Assembly: GCA_038534295.1 (NCBI GenBank)
Contig: JBCAXA010000001.1
Span: forward strand, 744,001-808,000
Source of the DNA: JBCAXA01 sp038534295
GTDB taxonomy: Bacteria; Pseudomonadota; Gammaproteobacteria; Steroidobacterales; Woeseiaceae
Direction of reading: 5' to 3'
DNA length: 64,000 bases
Below are positions 35,714-44,861 of this stretch, one piece after another. A program made the position numbers and the translations under genes. Positions within the stretch are counted from its first letter, which is position 1, and each line of letters opens with the position of its first letter. The notes under the pieces are model-generated. The model was not told the DNA's origin, ran no database searches, and saw only the letters and a list, made by a program, of their open reading frames with translations.

Positions 35714-37126
35714 CTAGCTGCTTTCGAGTCGGAAACTGACCCGCGCTTTGACCCGCTGGTCGATAGCTTCGCCGCGAAACATGCGTGGTTTGAACTGCCA
35801 CTGTGAAACCGCCTGGATCGTTGCACGGTTAAACGTGTTGGCTTGGCTGGCATCGACAATGGCGACATCGGCGGTATCACCGGCGCTGGTCACGGTAAAT
35901 TCGATGTCCACCCAGCCTTCGACTTCACGACGCCGTGCACTGCGCGGGTAAACGGGCGGCACGGCCTCGACCAATTCGAGCTGGCTCGCTGGAATGACCA
36001 CGGCGCCCGCGAGACGCTTTTCGGTACTGGCCAAAGCCGACTTTAGCTCGGGTACGACACCGTCCGCGCCGGGAAGATCTTCAACGGCAGCAATGCTGCC
36101 AGCCGCGGCACGCGTATCGTCCGCCGACAGTTGCCGCTGAACCTGCGACTCCACAGCTGCCAGCAGCAGCGTTCGACTTTCGGCAACTGCCTCACTGTCG
36201 GGGAAATCGCTGAGTGCCTGGCCCAGCTCGGCAATGGCTCCGCCGTCACCATCAAGGGCGCCACGCGTCACTTTTTCACGAATTGAGTTGGCCACCGACA
36301 CGTCGGCCGGCGGTCCGCTTGGCTCGGGTTCGGCGACTGGGGCAGCCGGCTCTTCGGCGGCCGCGGCCTCGCGAACCGGCTCAGCTTCTTGCTCCGCTTC
36401 GCGACTCGCGGCTAGGCGCGCCTGCTCTTCGGCGCGGCGAGCCGCAGCTTCGGCTGCGACGGCGCGCTGCTGATCGGCGATCTCGGCGAGTTGCGTCTGG
36501 GTCTGTCGAATGCTGGCGCTGGCATCGCCGGGCAAAGCGCGAGCTTGCTCGAGCAGCTGACCGGCAGCACGCTGCCGACCTGCGCCCGCTTCGGCGACAG
36601 CCTGATCTAGCAGCGCCTGGCGACGGTTGCCGACGGTCAATTCGAATTCGCGCAAAACGGCCGCACTCGGTACCGCTAGCTCGAGTCGCGACACGAGCCG
36701 TTCGGCGGCCGCGTAGTCTTCGGCAGCAAGGTGCTCGCGGATCATTGTCGATACTTGGTCGGACACGGCGTTTAGCTCGTTGCGGACGTCGCCGTTTTCC
36801 GGGTCCGCTTCCAGCGCCAGCGAATAGTAGTACAGAGCATTCTGTCCAGCCGGCTCGGCGATCATGTCGGCGTTCAGCGCCATGCGCGCCTTGTTGGCGA
36901 GCGTTTGTGCGCTTTCGCTTTCCGTCGCGGCGACGCCGAGGTCCGGTGATGCCTCTTGGGTCGCCACCAACTGCGGTTGCGCCGGCTCCTCGATCGGTGG
37001 CTCGCCACTACCGCCCAGCAGAAACCAAGCGCCGGCGATTCCGACCAGTACGAACGCAATCGATGCGACGATAATGTCTACGCGACGGCCGCCGCCGCTT
37101 TCGGATTCATCGAGTGTCGCTTCCAT
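35714..37126 (-). CDS. TonB-family energy transducer-like protein
   Basis: 470 residues. A short cytoplasmic tail and a single membrane segment at about 16-39 (VDIIVASIAFVLVGIAGAWFLLGG) are followed by a long helical Ala/Glu-rich periplasmic region (about 60-340) and a TonB C-terminal domain at about 380-470 (AVPPVYPRSARRREVEGWVDIEFTVTSAGDTADVAI, SQWQFKPRMF). The gene is the third of a compact kinase-regulator-TonB operon (15-bp gaps). Membership of a TonB-like protein in a two-component operon is unusual. No ExbB/ExbD gene is nearby, so whether it drives outer-membrane transport is unclear. Confidence 0.87.
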   Translation of the reverse strand: MEATLDESESGGGRRVDIIVASIAFVLVGIAGAWFLLGGSGEPPIEEPAQPQLVATQEASPDLGVAATESESAQTLANKARMALNADMIAEPAGQNALYYYSLALEADPENGDVRNELNAVSDQVSTMIREHLAAEDYAAAERLVSRLELAVPSAAVLREFELTVGNRRQALLDQAVAEAGAGRQRAAGQLLEQARALPGDASASIRQTQTQLAEIADQQRAVAAEAAARRAEEQARLAASREAEQEAEPVREAAAAEEPAAPVAEPEPSGPPADVSVANSIREKVTRGALDGDGGAIAELGQALSDFPDSEAVAESRTLLLAAVESQVQRQLSADDTRAAAGSIAAVEDLPGADGVVPELKSALASTEKRLAGAVVIPASQLELVEAVPPVYPRSARRREVEGWVDIEFTVTSAGDTADVAIVDASQANTFNRATIQAVSQWQFKPRMFRGEAIDQRVKARVSFRLESS

Positions 37127-37141
37127 CGGGATCTCTTCTCG

Positions 37142-38413
37142 CTACTGTCGAGCCAACAGGCGGCGGACGCTTTTGATGCGACCGAGGAACTGGGCAAGGA
37201 TCTGCGGGACTGCACCACCGCTGCCATCGCTTTCGACCTGATAGCGCTTGAGCAATTCGGGGTTTTCGCGAAGTTGAATATGCTTCAGCACCGCGGCATT
37301 GACGTTTTGCGCGAACCGGTCGCGTTGCGCCGGTTTGGACATGTAACGAAACACCTGACCGTGGTTGATCAGAGAAATCATTTCGCTGGCGTCGCGGTCG
37401 TCGCTGATCACGATGGTGATGAGCTCTGGCAAGTAGCGTTTCAGGGTCGAGATCATTTTCCTCAGGACACGACCCTCGGAAACGAAGTCAGTAACCAGAA
37501 CGCCGGCTTTACCGTCGCTCAAAATCTCGGTCACCTGCACGAGCGTTTTCGCCCATTCGACCGGATGGTCGGCGGACAGCATCGTTGTCGCCGAATTGGC
37601 GAACGACTCGCTGGACGAGAACACGACGACGCCAACCTTGCTGATCGTTGAGTTGAGCCCGCCAGCGACAGTACCGCCACCATCGAACTCCGCCTCGAGA
37701 ACAATCTCTTCGGTGCCTTCGGGTACCGCGATCGGCGAGTCGCTGGCAATCGTTGCCGCAAACGACGCCGGCATTGACACATCGGACGGCGCCTCGTCGG
37801 TTTTTGCCTCCGGCGCTGCCGCTGGCTTTTCTTCCGGCGCGGCCGCCGGTTTTTCTTCTGGCGCTGCTTTGGGACTGTCGTCACTTGGCGGCGGCGATGT
37901 GGCCGGTCGCGCGGCCGTCGGCTGCGGTGCTGTTGGTGCCGGAGCCGGCTTGGCAACAATCGCTGGTTGCGGATTCTCTGCGCGTGAATTACGCGCAATA
38001 TCAACTGCGAGCTTCAGCGTCTCACGCAAGTGATTCGGCGGGCACGGCTTTGACAAGAACCGGAAGACTTCGCCGACGTTGATCGACCCTTCAATGGCGT
38101 CTAGGTCCGCGTAGCCGGTCAGCAAAATTCGGACGGTGTTCGGCGAGACTTTCTTGCCCTCGCCGAGCACCTCGACACCGGTCATTTCCGGCATGCGTTG
38201 GTCCGCGACAATGACGTCGATCGATTTTTCCTTGAGCATCTGCACGGCTTCCGATCCGCGCGTCGTCAGGAACACCTCGTATTCGCGACGGAACAGCGCG
38301 CGCATTGAATTCAGTACGCGTTGCTCGTCGTCGACGAACAGAATCGTCGCCTTTTCTCGCCGCTTCCGCGAAGGCCGGCGTACGGCTGCGGCTGTTCCCT
38401 GCGTCGAACTCAT
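37142..38413 (-). CDS. Response regulator with two REC domains, no output domain
   Basis: 423 residues. The first receiver spans about 23-135 with the acidic pair Asp28-Asp29, phosphoacceptor Asp71 in VADQRMPEMTG, and Lys122 in LSKPC. A Pro/Ala linker with repeated EEKPAAAP units (about 150-210) leads to a second receiver-like domain (about 265-400) with VTDFVSEG and MSKPA but a Ser-rich sequence (VVFSSSES) where the acidic pair should be, so its phosphorylation chemistry is doubtful. There is no DNA-binding or enzymatic domain. It lies 15 bp after the histidine kinase gene and is presumably its partner. Confidence 0.88.
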   Translation of the reverse strand: MSSTQGTAAAVRRPSRKRREKATILFVDDEQRVLNSMRALFRREYEVFLTTRGSEAVQMLKEKSIDVIVADQRMPEMTGVEVLGEGKKVSPNTVRILLTGYADLDAIEGSINVGEVFRFLSKPCPPNHLRETLKLAVDIARNSRAENPQPAIVAKPAPAPTAPQPTAARPATSPPPSDDSPKAAPEEKPAAAPEEKPAAAPEAKTDEAPSDVSMPASFAATIASDSPIAVPEGTEEIVLEAEFDGGGTVAGGLNSTISKVGVVVFSSSESFANSATTMLSADHPVEWAKTLVQVTEILSDGKAGVLVTDFVSEGRVLRKMISTLKRYLPELITIVISDDRDASEMISLINHGQVFRYMSKPAQRDRFAQNVNAAVLKHIQLRENPELLKRYQVESDGSGGAVPQILAQFLGRIKSVRRLLARQ

Positions 38414-38428
38414 GGGTGTCGCTGCTTC

Positions 38429-40291
38429 CTAACCCGCTGCTGCGGCGGGGCTGAGTTCATCCAATGCATCGATCTCCGCTTCGAGCTGAGCCGAAGCCGC
38501 ATCGGCCGGCGCTGTCGAGATTGGCAGCCGTACCGTGAAGACCGAACCTTCGCCAGGCGTCGAGTCGATATCGAGCTCGCCGGCATGCGCATTAATAATT
38601 TTGTCGACGATCGACAGGCCGAGGCCCGTGCCCTTGCCCACCTCTTTGGTGGTGAAGAACGGATCGCGGATTTTTGCCATGACGTCGGGCGGAATGCCCG
38701 AACCGGTGTCGCGAACCTCGACAACGACGTGCTCGCCGTCTTCGCGCGAGATCAAGGTCAGCTCGCCACCGTCGTCCATGGCATCCGAGGCGTTCTTGAT
38801 CAGGTTCAAGAAAATCTGGTTGATCTGACCAGGCGCGCAACGAATCTGCGGAACCTCGCCGAAATTCTTGTGAACGGTGATCCGGTTTTTCAGGAAGTTC
38901 TTGGCGATCAGCAGCGATTTTTCGAGGCCGTCGTTGACGTTGAAGAGGTCAACGGCCGCGCGATCGAGACGACTGAAGTCTTTGAGGCTTTGCGCCATCT
39001 CAGCAAGCTGCTCGAGCCCTTCGATACTGTCGTTGACCAGATCGACCGATTCCTCGAGATCGTCGCCGAGCGCTTCGTTGAGCAACATGTCGTCGAGCTC
39101 TTGCAGACGCCGCACGAATTTGTCTTTGTCTTTGTCGCCTTCGCGCAGCTGATCGAGCAGGTTTTCAGTAACCACAACAAAGGACTCGAAAGACTTGAGT
39201 CGCTCTTGCAGTAACGTTGCGTTACTCAGCAGATACCACAGCGGCGTGTTGATCTCGTGCGAGATACCCGCAACCAGCTCACCGAGCGAGGACATTTTCT
39301 CGGCGTGCACGAGCTGAGTCTGTGACTCCTTGAGCTCCTCATAGGCGGTCGACAGCTGCTCGGTACGCGCATCGACGCGTTCCTCGAGCGACTGGTTGAG
39401 TACCTCGAGCGCCGATTTGGAATCGCTGAGTTCACTGTAACTGCGCCGGAGCATCACGGCGGTGTAGCCGATGCCGGCAAGGAACAGCAGCGAGAAAACC
39501 GCAAGCAGGGTGCGCGCGCGTTCCGCGCGACCGACGACGGTACGGTTGATGGATCGCAAGGTCGCCTGCAACGTCCGCGACGCGCCCGGCAGCGTTGACG
39601 CTTCGAGCCGCGACAGCGAGTCGGCAGCGGCCGCGCGTTGATCAACCACGTTCCGTGCGGCGCCAAGCAGCCCGTCGAGCTTGCCAGGCAGCCGACCTTT
39701 GACCTGCGGATCGTTCTCTAGGGCGGCGATCTGGTTGAGCAGGGTTTCGCGTGAGCGATTACCGCTGCCGATCGCGTAGTCCATGGCCTCGACCGCCAGC
39801 GCGAAAACGTTTTGCGCCAAGGTCTGCATCTTGAACCGACGTAGATCACGAACCACGGACGGCGACTCGTTACGAATGACCGCTACGTTGTCGGCGAGCG
39901 CACCCTGACGCTCGACAAATACGTTGAAGTCAGCCGTAGTCGCATCGACCGCAGCGCTGAACTCATCGAAAGCGCGCGTTACGGTCGGATCTTCTTCGTT
40001 GCCAAGCTGCGCGCGAAATTCGTCGCGTCCACTTTGAATACGCCGCATGAGTACGATCGCGCTGTTCGGCACGGCTCGGCCTTCGCGGTACGCGTTCTGC
40101 ATGGACTCGGACAACGATTGAAAGTCCGTCTCCCCCTGACGCAACACGTTGATTCGTGTCCCGTATTCCACGTAGTACTCGGAATCGACCGCACTCGACT
40201 GCGCCAGCAAAAACACTAGCAGCGCCGTAATGAGTATCCCCGCGATCCCGAGAAATATGTTCCTGAGCATCGAGACGCTCTCTGGTGACAT
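38429..40291 (-). CDS. DAHL-type sensor histidine kinase
   Basis: 620 residues. Two membrane segments (about 9-31 and 263-284) flank a periplasmic helical sensor (about 35-260) that resembles the DAHL domain. A coiled coil (about 290-335) leads to the dimerisation domain with phospho-acceptor His345 in GISHEINTPL, and an ATPase domain with INQIFLNLIKNASDAM (N box), DTGSGIP (G1) and GKGTGLGLSIV (G2). It senses a periplasmic or membrane signal and presumably phosphorylates the two-REC regulator immediately downstream. The translation start could also be the ATG seven codons later. Confidence 0.92.
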   Translation of the reverse strand: MSPESVSMLRNIFLGIAGILITALLVFLLAQSSAVDSEYYVEYGTRINVLRQGETDFQSLSESMQNAYREGRAVPNSAIVLMRRIQSGRDEFRAQLGNEEDPTVTRAFDEFSAAVDATTADFNVFVERQGALADNVAVIRNESPSVVRDLRRFKMQTLAQNVFALAVEAMDYAIGSGNRSRETLLNQIAALENDPQVKGRLPGKLDGLLGAARNVVDQRAAAADSLSRLEASTLPGASRTLQATLRSINRTVVGRAERARTLLAVFSLLFLAGIGYTAVMLRRSYSELSDSKSALEVLNQSLEERVDARTEQLSTAYEELKESQTQLVHAEKMSSLGELVAGISHEINTPLWYLLSNATLLQERLKSFESFVVVTENLLDQLREGDKDKDKFVRRLQELDDMLLNEALGDDLEESVDLVNDSIEGLEQLAEMAQSLKDFSRLDRAAVDLFNVNDGLEKSLLIAKNFLKNRITVHKNFGEVPQIRCAPGQINQIFLNLIKNASDAMDDGGELTLISREDGEHVVVEVRDTGSGIPPDVMAKIRDPFFTTKEVGKGTGLGLSIVDKIINAHAGELDIDSTPGEGSVFTVRLPISTAPADAASAQLEAEIDALDELSPAAAAG

Positions 40292-40596
40292 AAGCCGAGG
40301 TAAAGTAGCCGAACGGCGACGGTGTTGCCGTGACCGTGTTCACAGCGAGACGCATTGCTTAATCGCGTGTATTTTCAATAATTTGGCGTTGACCGATTGG
40401 TCGTATCGCGGAAACGGAAACAAGCCGCGAAAAGGTCGGTTCGGTCAAATTATTGACTTATTTCGCCACCTTACGTGGCTCGTGGGAGCCGGCCAGCGCG
40501 GTGCTACGATGGTGACCCCGGATTATCGTTGCGCAACCTGGCTGAGCTTGCGCGAACGCAATCGCGACATTTGACAAAAAAAGAGCCGCTCACGGG
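40292..40596. other. Intergenic region with an 11-bp inverted repeat
   Basis: 305 bp between divergent genes. It holds a perfect 11-bp inverted repeat, TCAATAATTTG (40375-40385) and CAAATTATTGA (40446-40456), 60 bp apart, within an AT-rich patch. This could be a looping operator for either gene. No open frame here is convincing. Confidence 0.5.
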
Positions 40597-41979
40597 ATGC
40601 ACATCGAGTTTTTTGGCGCCGCCGGCGAAGTCACGGGGTCCTGTCATATTCTTCACGTCGCCGGGCGCAAGATTTTGCTCGATTGCGGCATGATCCAGGG
40701 CAGCCGGCGCGACGAACGGCGTAACGCCGACCCATTTCCATTCGAAGCCGGCGATGTCGACGCGGTCGTCCTGAGTCACGCCCATCTCGACCATTCTGGC
40801 CGGCTCCCGCTGCTGGTGCGACGCGGGTTTCGCAACAGCATTTTTGTACAGAACGCATCGCTGGACCTTGCGAATGTGCTGCTGCGCGATGCAGCGTCAT
40901 TGGCCGAACGCGACGCTGAGTCAGAGAACCGCCGCCGCCAGCGCGCCGGTCGCGATCCGGTGAAGCCGCTGTTCGTCGAAAGCGACGCCAAGCAAGTCAT
41001 CAAACAGATGGTTGGGCTCAAGTACGCGCAGCCACAGGAAGTCATCCCAGGTGTGACGGTGACCTTCCACGACGCCGGCCACATCCTCGGCTCGGCAATT
41101 GTCGAGCTGGTCGCTACCGAGCGTGATCTGACCCGGCGTATCGTTTTCAGCGGCGATCTCGGTCAATACGACACGCCGGTGTTGCGCGATCCGGTGTCGT
41201 TACCGGAAGCCGACTTGGTGCTCATGGAAAGCACGTATGGGGCGAGTCACCACCGCGAGCGAGCGGTGACCTTCGACGAAATCGGAGCAATCGTCCGCGA
41301 CAGCGACAAAGGCAATATCATTATTCCGGCATTCGCGGTCGGCCGCAGTCAGGAATTGTTGTACCTGTTTGGCAAGCATTACCGCGAATGGGACATGCAG
41401 CGCTTTCGAATTTTTCTCGACAGCCCGATGGCGATCAAAGCAAGCCACATTTACTGGGACTACCCGCACCTGTACGACGACGAAGCCACCAAACTGCGTC
41501 GTGAACACGACGAAATGCCGCCACTACCGAACCTACACCTAACCGCCTCTGCGCAAGAGTCGCGCTTGATCAACCGCAAACGCAGCGGCGCGATCATTAT
41601 TGCTGGCTCCGGCATGTGCACGGGCGGTCGTGTGCTGCATCACCTAAAGCACAACCTGTGGCGCAAAGAGACGCAGGTGATGATCGTCGGCTATCAGGCC
41701 AAGGGCAGTCTCGGTCGGCGTTTGGTCGACAAAGCACCGTACGTGCGCATTCACGGTCAAACGGTTCGCAATCGGGCACGTACACACACAGTGGGTGGCT
41801 TGTCGGCACACGGCGATCAGGCGGATCTCACGCGCTGGTATCGCGGCTTTCGAAACCGGCCGCCGGTTTGTCTCGTGCACGGCGAGCGCGAGAAACAGTA
41901 CGCCCTTGCTGAAGCACTACGCAGCAACGGTGCCGACGTCAGTCTGCCGGAACCAGGCTCCACGCACACGTTGTCGTGA
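40597..41979 (+). CDS. Beta-CASP metallo-beta-lactamase RNase-like protein
   Basis: 460 residues. The zinc centre motif H-A-H-L-D-H (61-66) in LSHAHLDHSGRLPLL, a downstream DAGHILGSAIVEL block, SGDLGQYDTPVL, the beta-CASP-type insert (IIIPAFAVGRSQELLYLF) and IIIAGSGMCTGGRVLHHLKHNLWR plus VGGLSAHGDQADLTRW define the CPSF73/Ysh1-like beta-CASP group that cuts or trims RNA using two zinc ions. The bacterial branch is an RNA-processing exo/endonuclease of uncertain in vivo role. It is cytoplasmic. Its last codons overlap the GTG start of a sirtuin gene, so the two are coupled. Confidence 0.9.
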   Translation: MHIEFFGAAGEVTGSCHILHVAGRKILLDCGMIQGSRRDERRNADPFPFEAGDVDAVVLSHAHLDHSGRLPLLVRRGFRNSIFVQNASLDLANVLLRDAASLAERDAESENRRRQRAGRDPVKPLFVESDAKQVIKQMVGLKYAQPQEVIPGVTVTFHDAGHILGSAIVELVATERDLTRRIVFSGDLGQYDTPVLRDPVSLPEADLVLMESTYGASHHRERAVTFDEIGAIVRDSDKGNIIIPAFAVGRSQELLYLFGKHYREWDMQRFRIFLDSPMAIKASHIYWDYPHLYDDEATKLRREHDEMPPLPNLHLTASAQESRLINRKRSGAIIIAGSGMCTGGRVLHHLKHNLWRKETQVMIVGYQAKGSLGRRLVDKAPYVRIHGQTVRNRARTHTVGGLSAHGDQADLTRWYRGFRNRPPVCLVHGEREKQYALAEALRSNGADVSLPEPGSTHTLS

Positions 41980-42824
41980 ACGACACCGAACGTCTCGCGC
42001 AATTCGTGCACGACAACCCGCGGCTGTTCGTTCTGAGCGGCGCGGGCATCAGCACGGCGTCCGGCATTCCCGACTACCGCGATCGTGATGGTGCGTGGAA
42101 AGGTGCGCGTCCGGTTGAGTACCGCGACTTCGTCGGCAAGCCGTACGTGCGGCAACGCTATTGGTCACGCAGCATGCTCGGCTGGCCGCGCATGGCGTAC
42201 TCGCAGCCCAACGTTTGCCATCGGTCGGTCGCTTGGCTGCAGCAGGCTGGGTACGTCGAACGCATCGTGACGCAGAACGTTGACTCGCTGCACCAACGGG
42301 CCGGTGCTACCGACGTCATCGATCTACACGGCCGACTCGACAGCGCGACGTGCCTGAATTGCGGCACGACGTACGCGCGGGACGACTGGCAGGGCCGCAT
42401 CGAAGCGCTGAATCCTAACTTCGCGGCAACGGTCCAATCGGTGCGCGAGGCCCCGGACGGCGACGCGGTGCTTGAAGGCGTTGACTACGCCAGTTTCGTT
42501 GTGCCGGATTGCGATCAGTGTGGCGGCATCGTGAAACCTGATGTCGTCTTTTTTGGCGAGAACGTGCCGCGGCCGCGTGTGGCGGCGGCGATGGATGCAC
42601 TCGCGGCGAGCGACGCCCTGCTCGTGCTCGGTTCATCGCTCATCGTCTTTTCCGGTTTTCGATTTGCACGCGAAGCCGATCGACTCGGACGACCCATCGC
42701 ACTCCTGAACCTTGGGTTCAATCGTGCGGACGACCTAGCGACCTTGAAACTCGATGCGCCGTGCGAGGACGTGTTGCGCGAGTTGCCAGCGCAGCTGTCA
42801 GCATCGCCGCGCCGTTCCGCTTGA
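41976..42824 (+). CDS. NAD-dependent deacetylase (sirtuin family)
   Basis: 282 residues from a GTG at 41976 overlapping the preceding stop by 4 bp (GTGA). The NAD site GAGISTASGIPDYRD, the TQNVDSLHQRAG block, catalytic His119 in DLHGR, and the four zinc Cys (C126, C129, C179, C182; CLNC...CDQC) are all present. It removes acyl groups from lysines using NAD in the cytoplasm. The inserted stretch between the two Cys pairs is longer than in E. coli CobB. Coupling to a beta-CASP RNase suggests the two act in one process, though none is shown by sequence. Confidence 0.92.
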   Translation: MNDTERLAQFVHDNPRLFVLSGAGISTASGIPDYRDRDGAWKGARPVEYRDFVGKPYVRQRYWSRSMLGWPRMAYSQPNVCHRSVAWLQQAGYVERIVTQNVDSLHQRAGATDVIDLHGRLDSATCLNCGTTYARDDWQGRIEALNPNFAATVQSVREAPDGDAVLEGVDYASFVVPDCDQCGGIVKPDVVFFGENVPRPRVAAAMDALAASDALLVLGSSLIVFSGFRFAREADRLGRPIALLNLGFNRADDLATLKLDAPCEDVLRELPAQLSASPRRSA

Positions 42825-42983
42825 GCAAGACCTCTCAGGGCCTCATTACCGAGATGGCCCGTAGTCTTGCTGGAACGCGATGCCGTGAGCGCCGCTAACG
42901 AAGATTGCTCCGTTGTGCTGCATCGACGAATCGGTGGTGCGTCGAGACTGCCACCGAGGCTAGACCGCCATATCGGCGCGTGA

Positions 42984-43910
42984 TCAGGCGGCCGTGCTTT
43001 GTTCCCATACGGGAGGGTCGCCGATCTGCTCAATCAAGAAATCGATGAAAACACGGACTTTTGCTGTGAGCACGTTCGACTTCGGATAGACGAGCCAAAT
43101 CGCCGCCAAGTCGTCAACTTCGTAGTCGGGTAAAACTCTTACCAGCGATCCGTCGTTGAGTTCCGTTGCGACGCTCCAAATCGAGTTCATCGAAATCCCG
43201 ACGCCCGCTATCGTTGCGTTTTTCATGCTGGTGCCATCGTCGCAAACGACACGAGGCGTTGCGCCAGGCGGCGGAAACGTACAGTCCCGCAATTCGCTGT
43301 GCGCCACCAGTTTGCGGGCCGGGCCGTGCATGAACACGAGAGTCTGGTGATCGACGAGATCGCGTGGCTCGTTCGGCGTACCGCGGGTCGCGAGATAAGC
43401 GGGCGACGCACAGAGTATGCGCCGGTCGTCAGCGAGTTTTCGCGCTCGCAAACTGCTGTCTTCGATGGCGAAGTTTCGCAGGGCGAGATCAAAGCCACCT
43501 TCGATCAGATCCATTTGGGTATCGGAGAACCTGAGTTCGAGGTTCACACCGGGATACCGCTCGAGAAACACTGGCAGCAACGGCGCGATATAGCGTTGCG
43601 CAAACGAGCTAGACGCGGCGAAACGCAGGGTCCCGGTCACGTCCGCACGGCCGTCGCCCAGCGCAGCACGCGCCGCATTTTCTTGCGCCAAGATTTCTCG
43701 AGCAAAGGGCAGAAACTCAGCGCCTTCCAACGACAGCGATACCTTGCGCGTCGAGCGATGCAGTAAATCGGCACCGACTTGCTTTTCGAGTTTGGCGAGT
43801 CGCGCGCTCGCGACCGCGGGCGCAAGACCGAGCTGACGACCTGCGGCGCTGATGTTCAACAGGTCAGCCGCCAACACGAAAAGACGAATACCGTCGGTAT
43901 CCACGCTCAC
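42984..43910 (-). CDS. LysR-family transcriptional regulator
   Basis: 308 residues. Standard LysR: N-terminal helix-turn-helix (FVLAADLLNISAAGRQLGLAPAVASARLAKLEKQVGADLLHRSTRKVSL), then a two-lobed effector domain with VNLELRFSDTQMDLIEGGFDLALR. It is divergent from the CmcJ-family/LLM/SDR genes, 168 bp away, so it is the likely regulator of that trio. A GTG or other start upstream is possible, but MSVDTDGIRLFVL fits. Confidence 0.9.
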   Translation of the reverse strand: MSVDTDGIRLFVLAADLLNISAAGRQLGLAPAVASARLAKLEKQVGADLLHRSTRKVSLSLEGAEFLPFAREILAQENAARAALGDGRADVTGTLRFAASSSFAQRYIAPLLPVFLERYPGVNLELRFSDTQMDLIEGGFDLALRNFAIEDSSLRARKLADDRRILCASPAYLATRGTPNEPRDLVDHQTLVFMHGPARKLVAHSELRDCTFPPPGATPRVVCDDGTSMKNATIAGVGISMNSIWSVATELNDGSLVRVLPDYEVDDLAAIWLVYPKSNVLTAKVRVFIDFLIEQIGDPPVWEQSTAA

Positions 43911-44021
43911 CGCTCCGCTTGAGGTTTTGCTGCCCAGCTTATTATATAGAAAAACCGAATTCTAAACTCTTTCTAGTGGGCTTTTACGGCATTAGAGGCT
44001 GCAATACGCTATCGATCGTCC

Positions 44022-44045
44022 CATTCGGACGCTCATTCGAACGCT
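44022..44045. repeat. 12-bp tandem repeat upstream of the CmcJ-family gene
   Basis: CATTCGGACGCT followed directly by CATTCGAACGCT (one mismatch), 33 bp before the ATG at 44079 and between it and the divergent LysR gene. Direct repeats in LysR-controlled intergenic regions are often binding sites, but this could be chance duplication. Confidence 0.5.
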
Positions 44046-44078
44046 CAAAGTGGACGCCGCCGAAAAAGGAGAAGGCCC

Positions 44079-44861
44079 ATGCGCGAAGCAGCAAACGTTA
44101 ACTACCACGTACGAAGCACGGCGCCGCAGGCGTTCGAATTTGACGTCGACGGCGTCGTCGGCGAGCTCGCCTCACCGGAGCTGGTTGCCACGCAAGTTTG
44201 GGTGCAGGACCTTCGTAAGACCGGAGCGAGCGTTGCGTTCGAAGCCGACGGGATCTTGTTCGAACGGCACCACAGTGCGACGACGAGCTTCGACGATACG
44301 CGCAACTGGCAAGCGTCGTACGACGCTGAGTTACGCGCGTTGCTCATCGATACGATCGGCGCGGACGAAGTCATCGTCTTCGATCACACCGTGCGCATCG
44401 ACGAACCAACCGCAGCGCGTCGTCCGGCACGCAACGTCCACAACGACTACAGCGCCGCTGGCGCCGAGCAACGCTTAATTGACATTGTCGGCGCAACGCG
44501 CGCTGCAGAATTTCGCCGCGGACACTATGCGTTCGTCAATGTCTGGCGCCCGATCGAACAACCGATTCAGTCATCACCGCTAGGGTTCATACGACCGAGT
44601 TCGATTGCAGCTAGCGACTGGGTCGAAATCGGTCTTATTTATCCCGACCGCGTCGGGCAGATTTTGGGCGTAACGGCCAATCAACAGCACGACTGGTTTT
44701 ACCTGTCCGCGATGACGCCGGACGACGTCGCGATTTTCAATATCTACGACAACGGCAGCTTGCCGCATCTTGGCCATAGTGCGCTGGACATGCCGGGTGA
44801 GTCGCCGACAACGCCGCGCAAGAGCATCGAAAGTCGAACCCTCGTGCGGTACGCCCGATGA
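44079..44861 (+). CDS. CmcJ/NvfI-family oxidoreductase-like protein
   Basis: 260 residues, with AAGGAGAA upstream of the ATG. The pattern VNYHVRS at the start, VIVFDHTVR, PARNVHNDYSAAGAEQRL and YAFVNVWRPIEQPIQSSPLGF is shared with CmcJ/NvfI/AsaB-type proteins; the HxD of NVHNDY is the presumed iron-binding pair. Family members include a cephamycin hydroxylation partner and fungal tailoring enzymes, so it probably hydroxylates or desaturates a small molecule. Its end overlaps the LLM gene by 4 bp (ATGA), so translation is coupled. Confidence 0.85.
   Translation: MREAANVNYHVRSTAPQAFEFDVDGVVGELASPELVATQVWVQDLRKTGASVAFEADGILFERHHSATTSFDDTRNWQASYDAELRALLIDTIGADEVIVFDHTVRIDEPTAARRPARNVHNDYSAAGAEQRLIDIVGATRAAEFRRGHYAFVNVWRPIEQPIQSSPLGFIRPSSIAASDWVEIGLIYPDRVGQILGVTANQQHDWFYLSAMTPDDVAIFNIYDNGSLPHLGHSALDMPGESPTTPRKSIESRTLVRYAR

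Noticed and set aside
37795..37875. Repeat within the response regulator gene as a DNA repeat element
   Set aside because: It is coding low-complexity linker (EEKPAAAP units) in frame, not an independent element.
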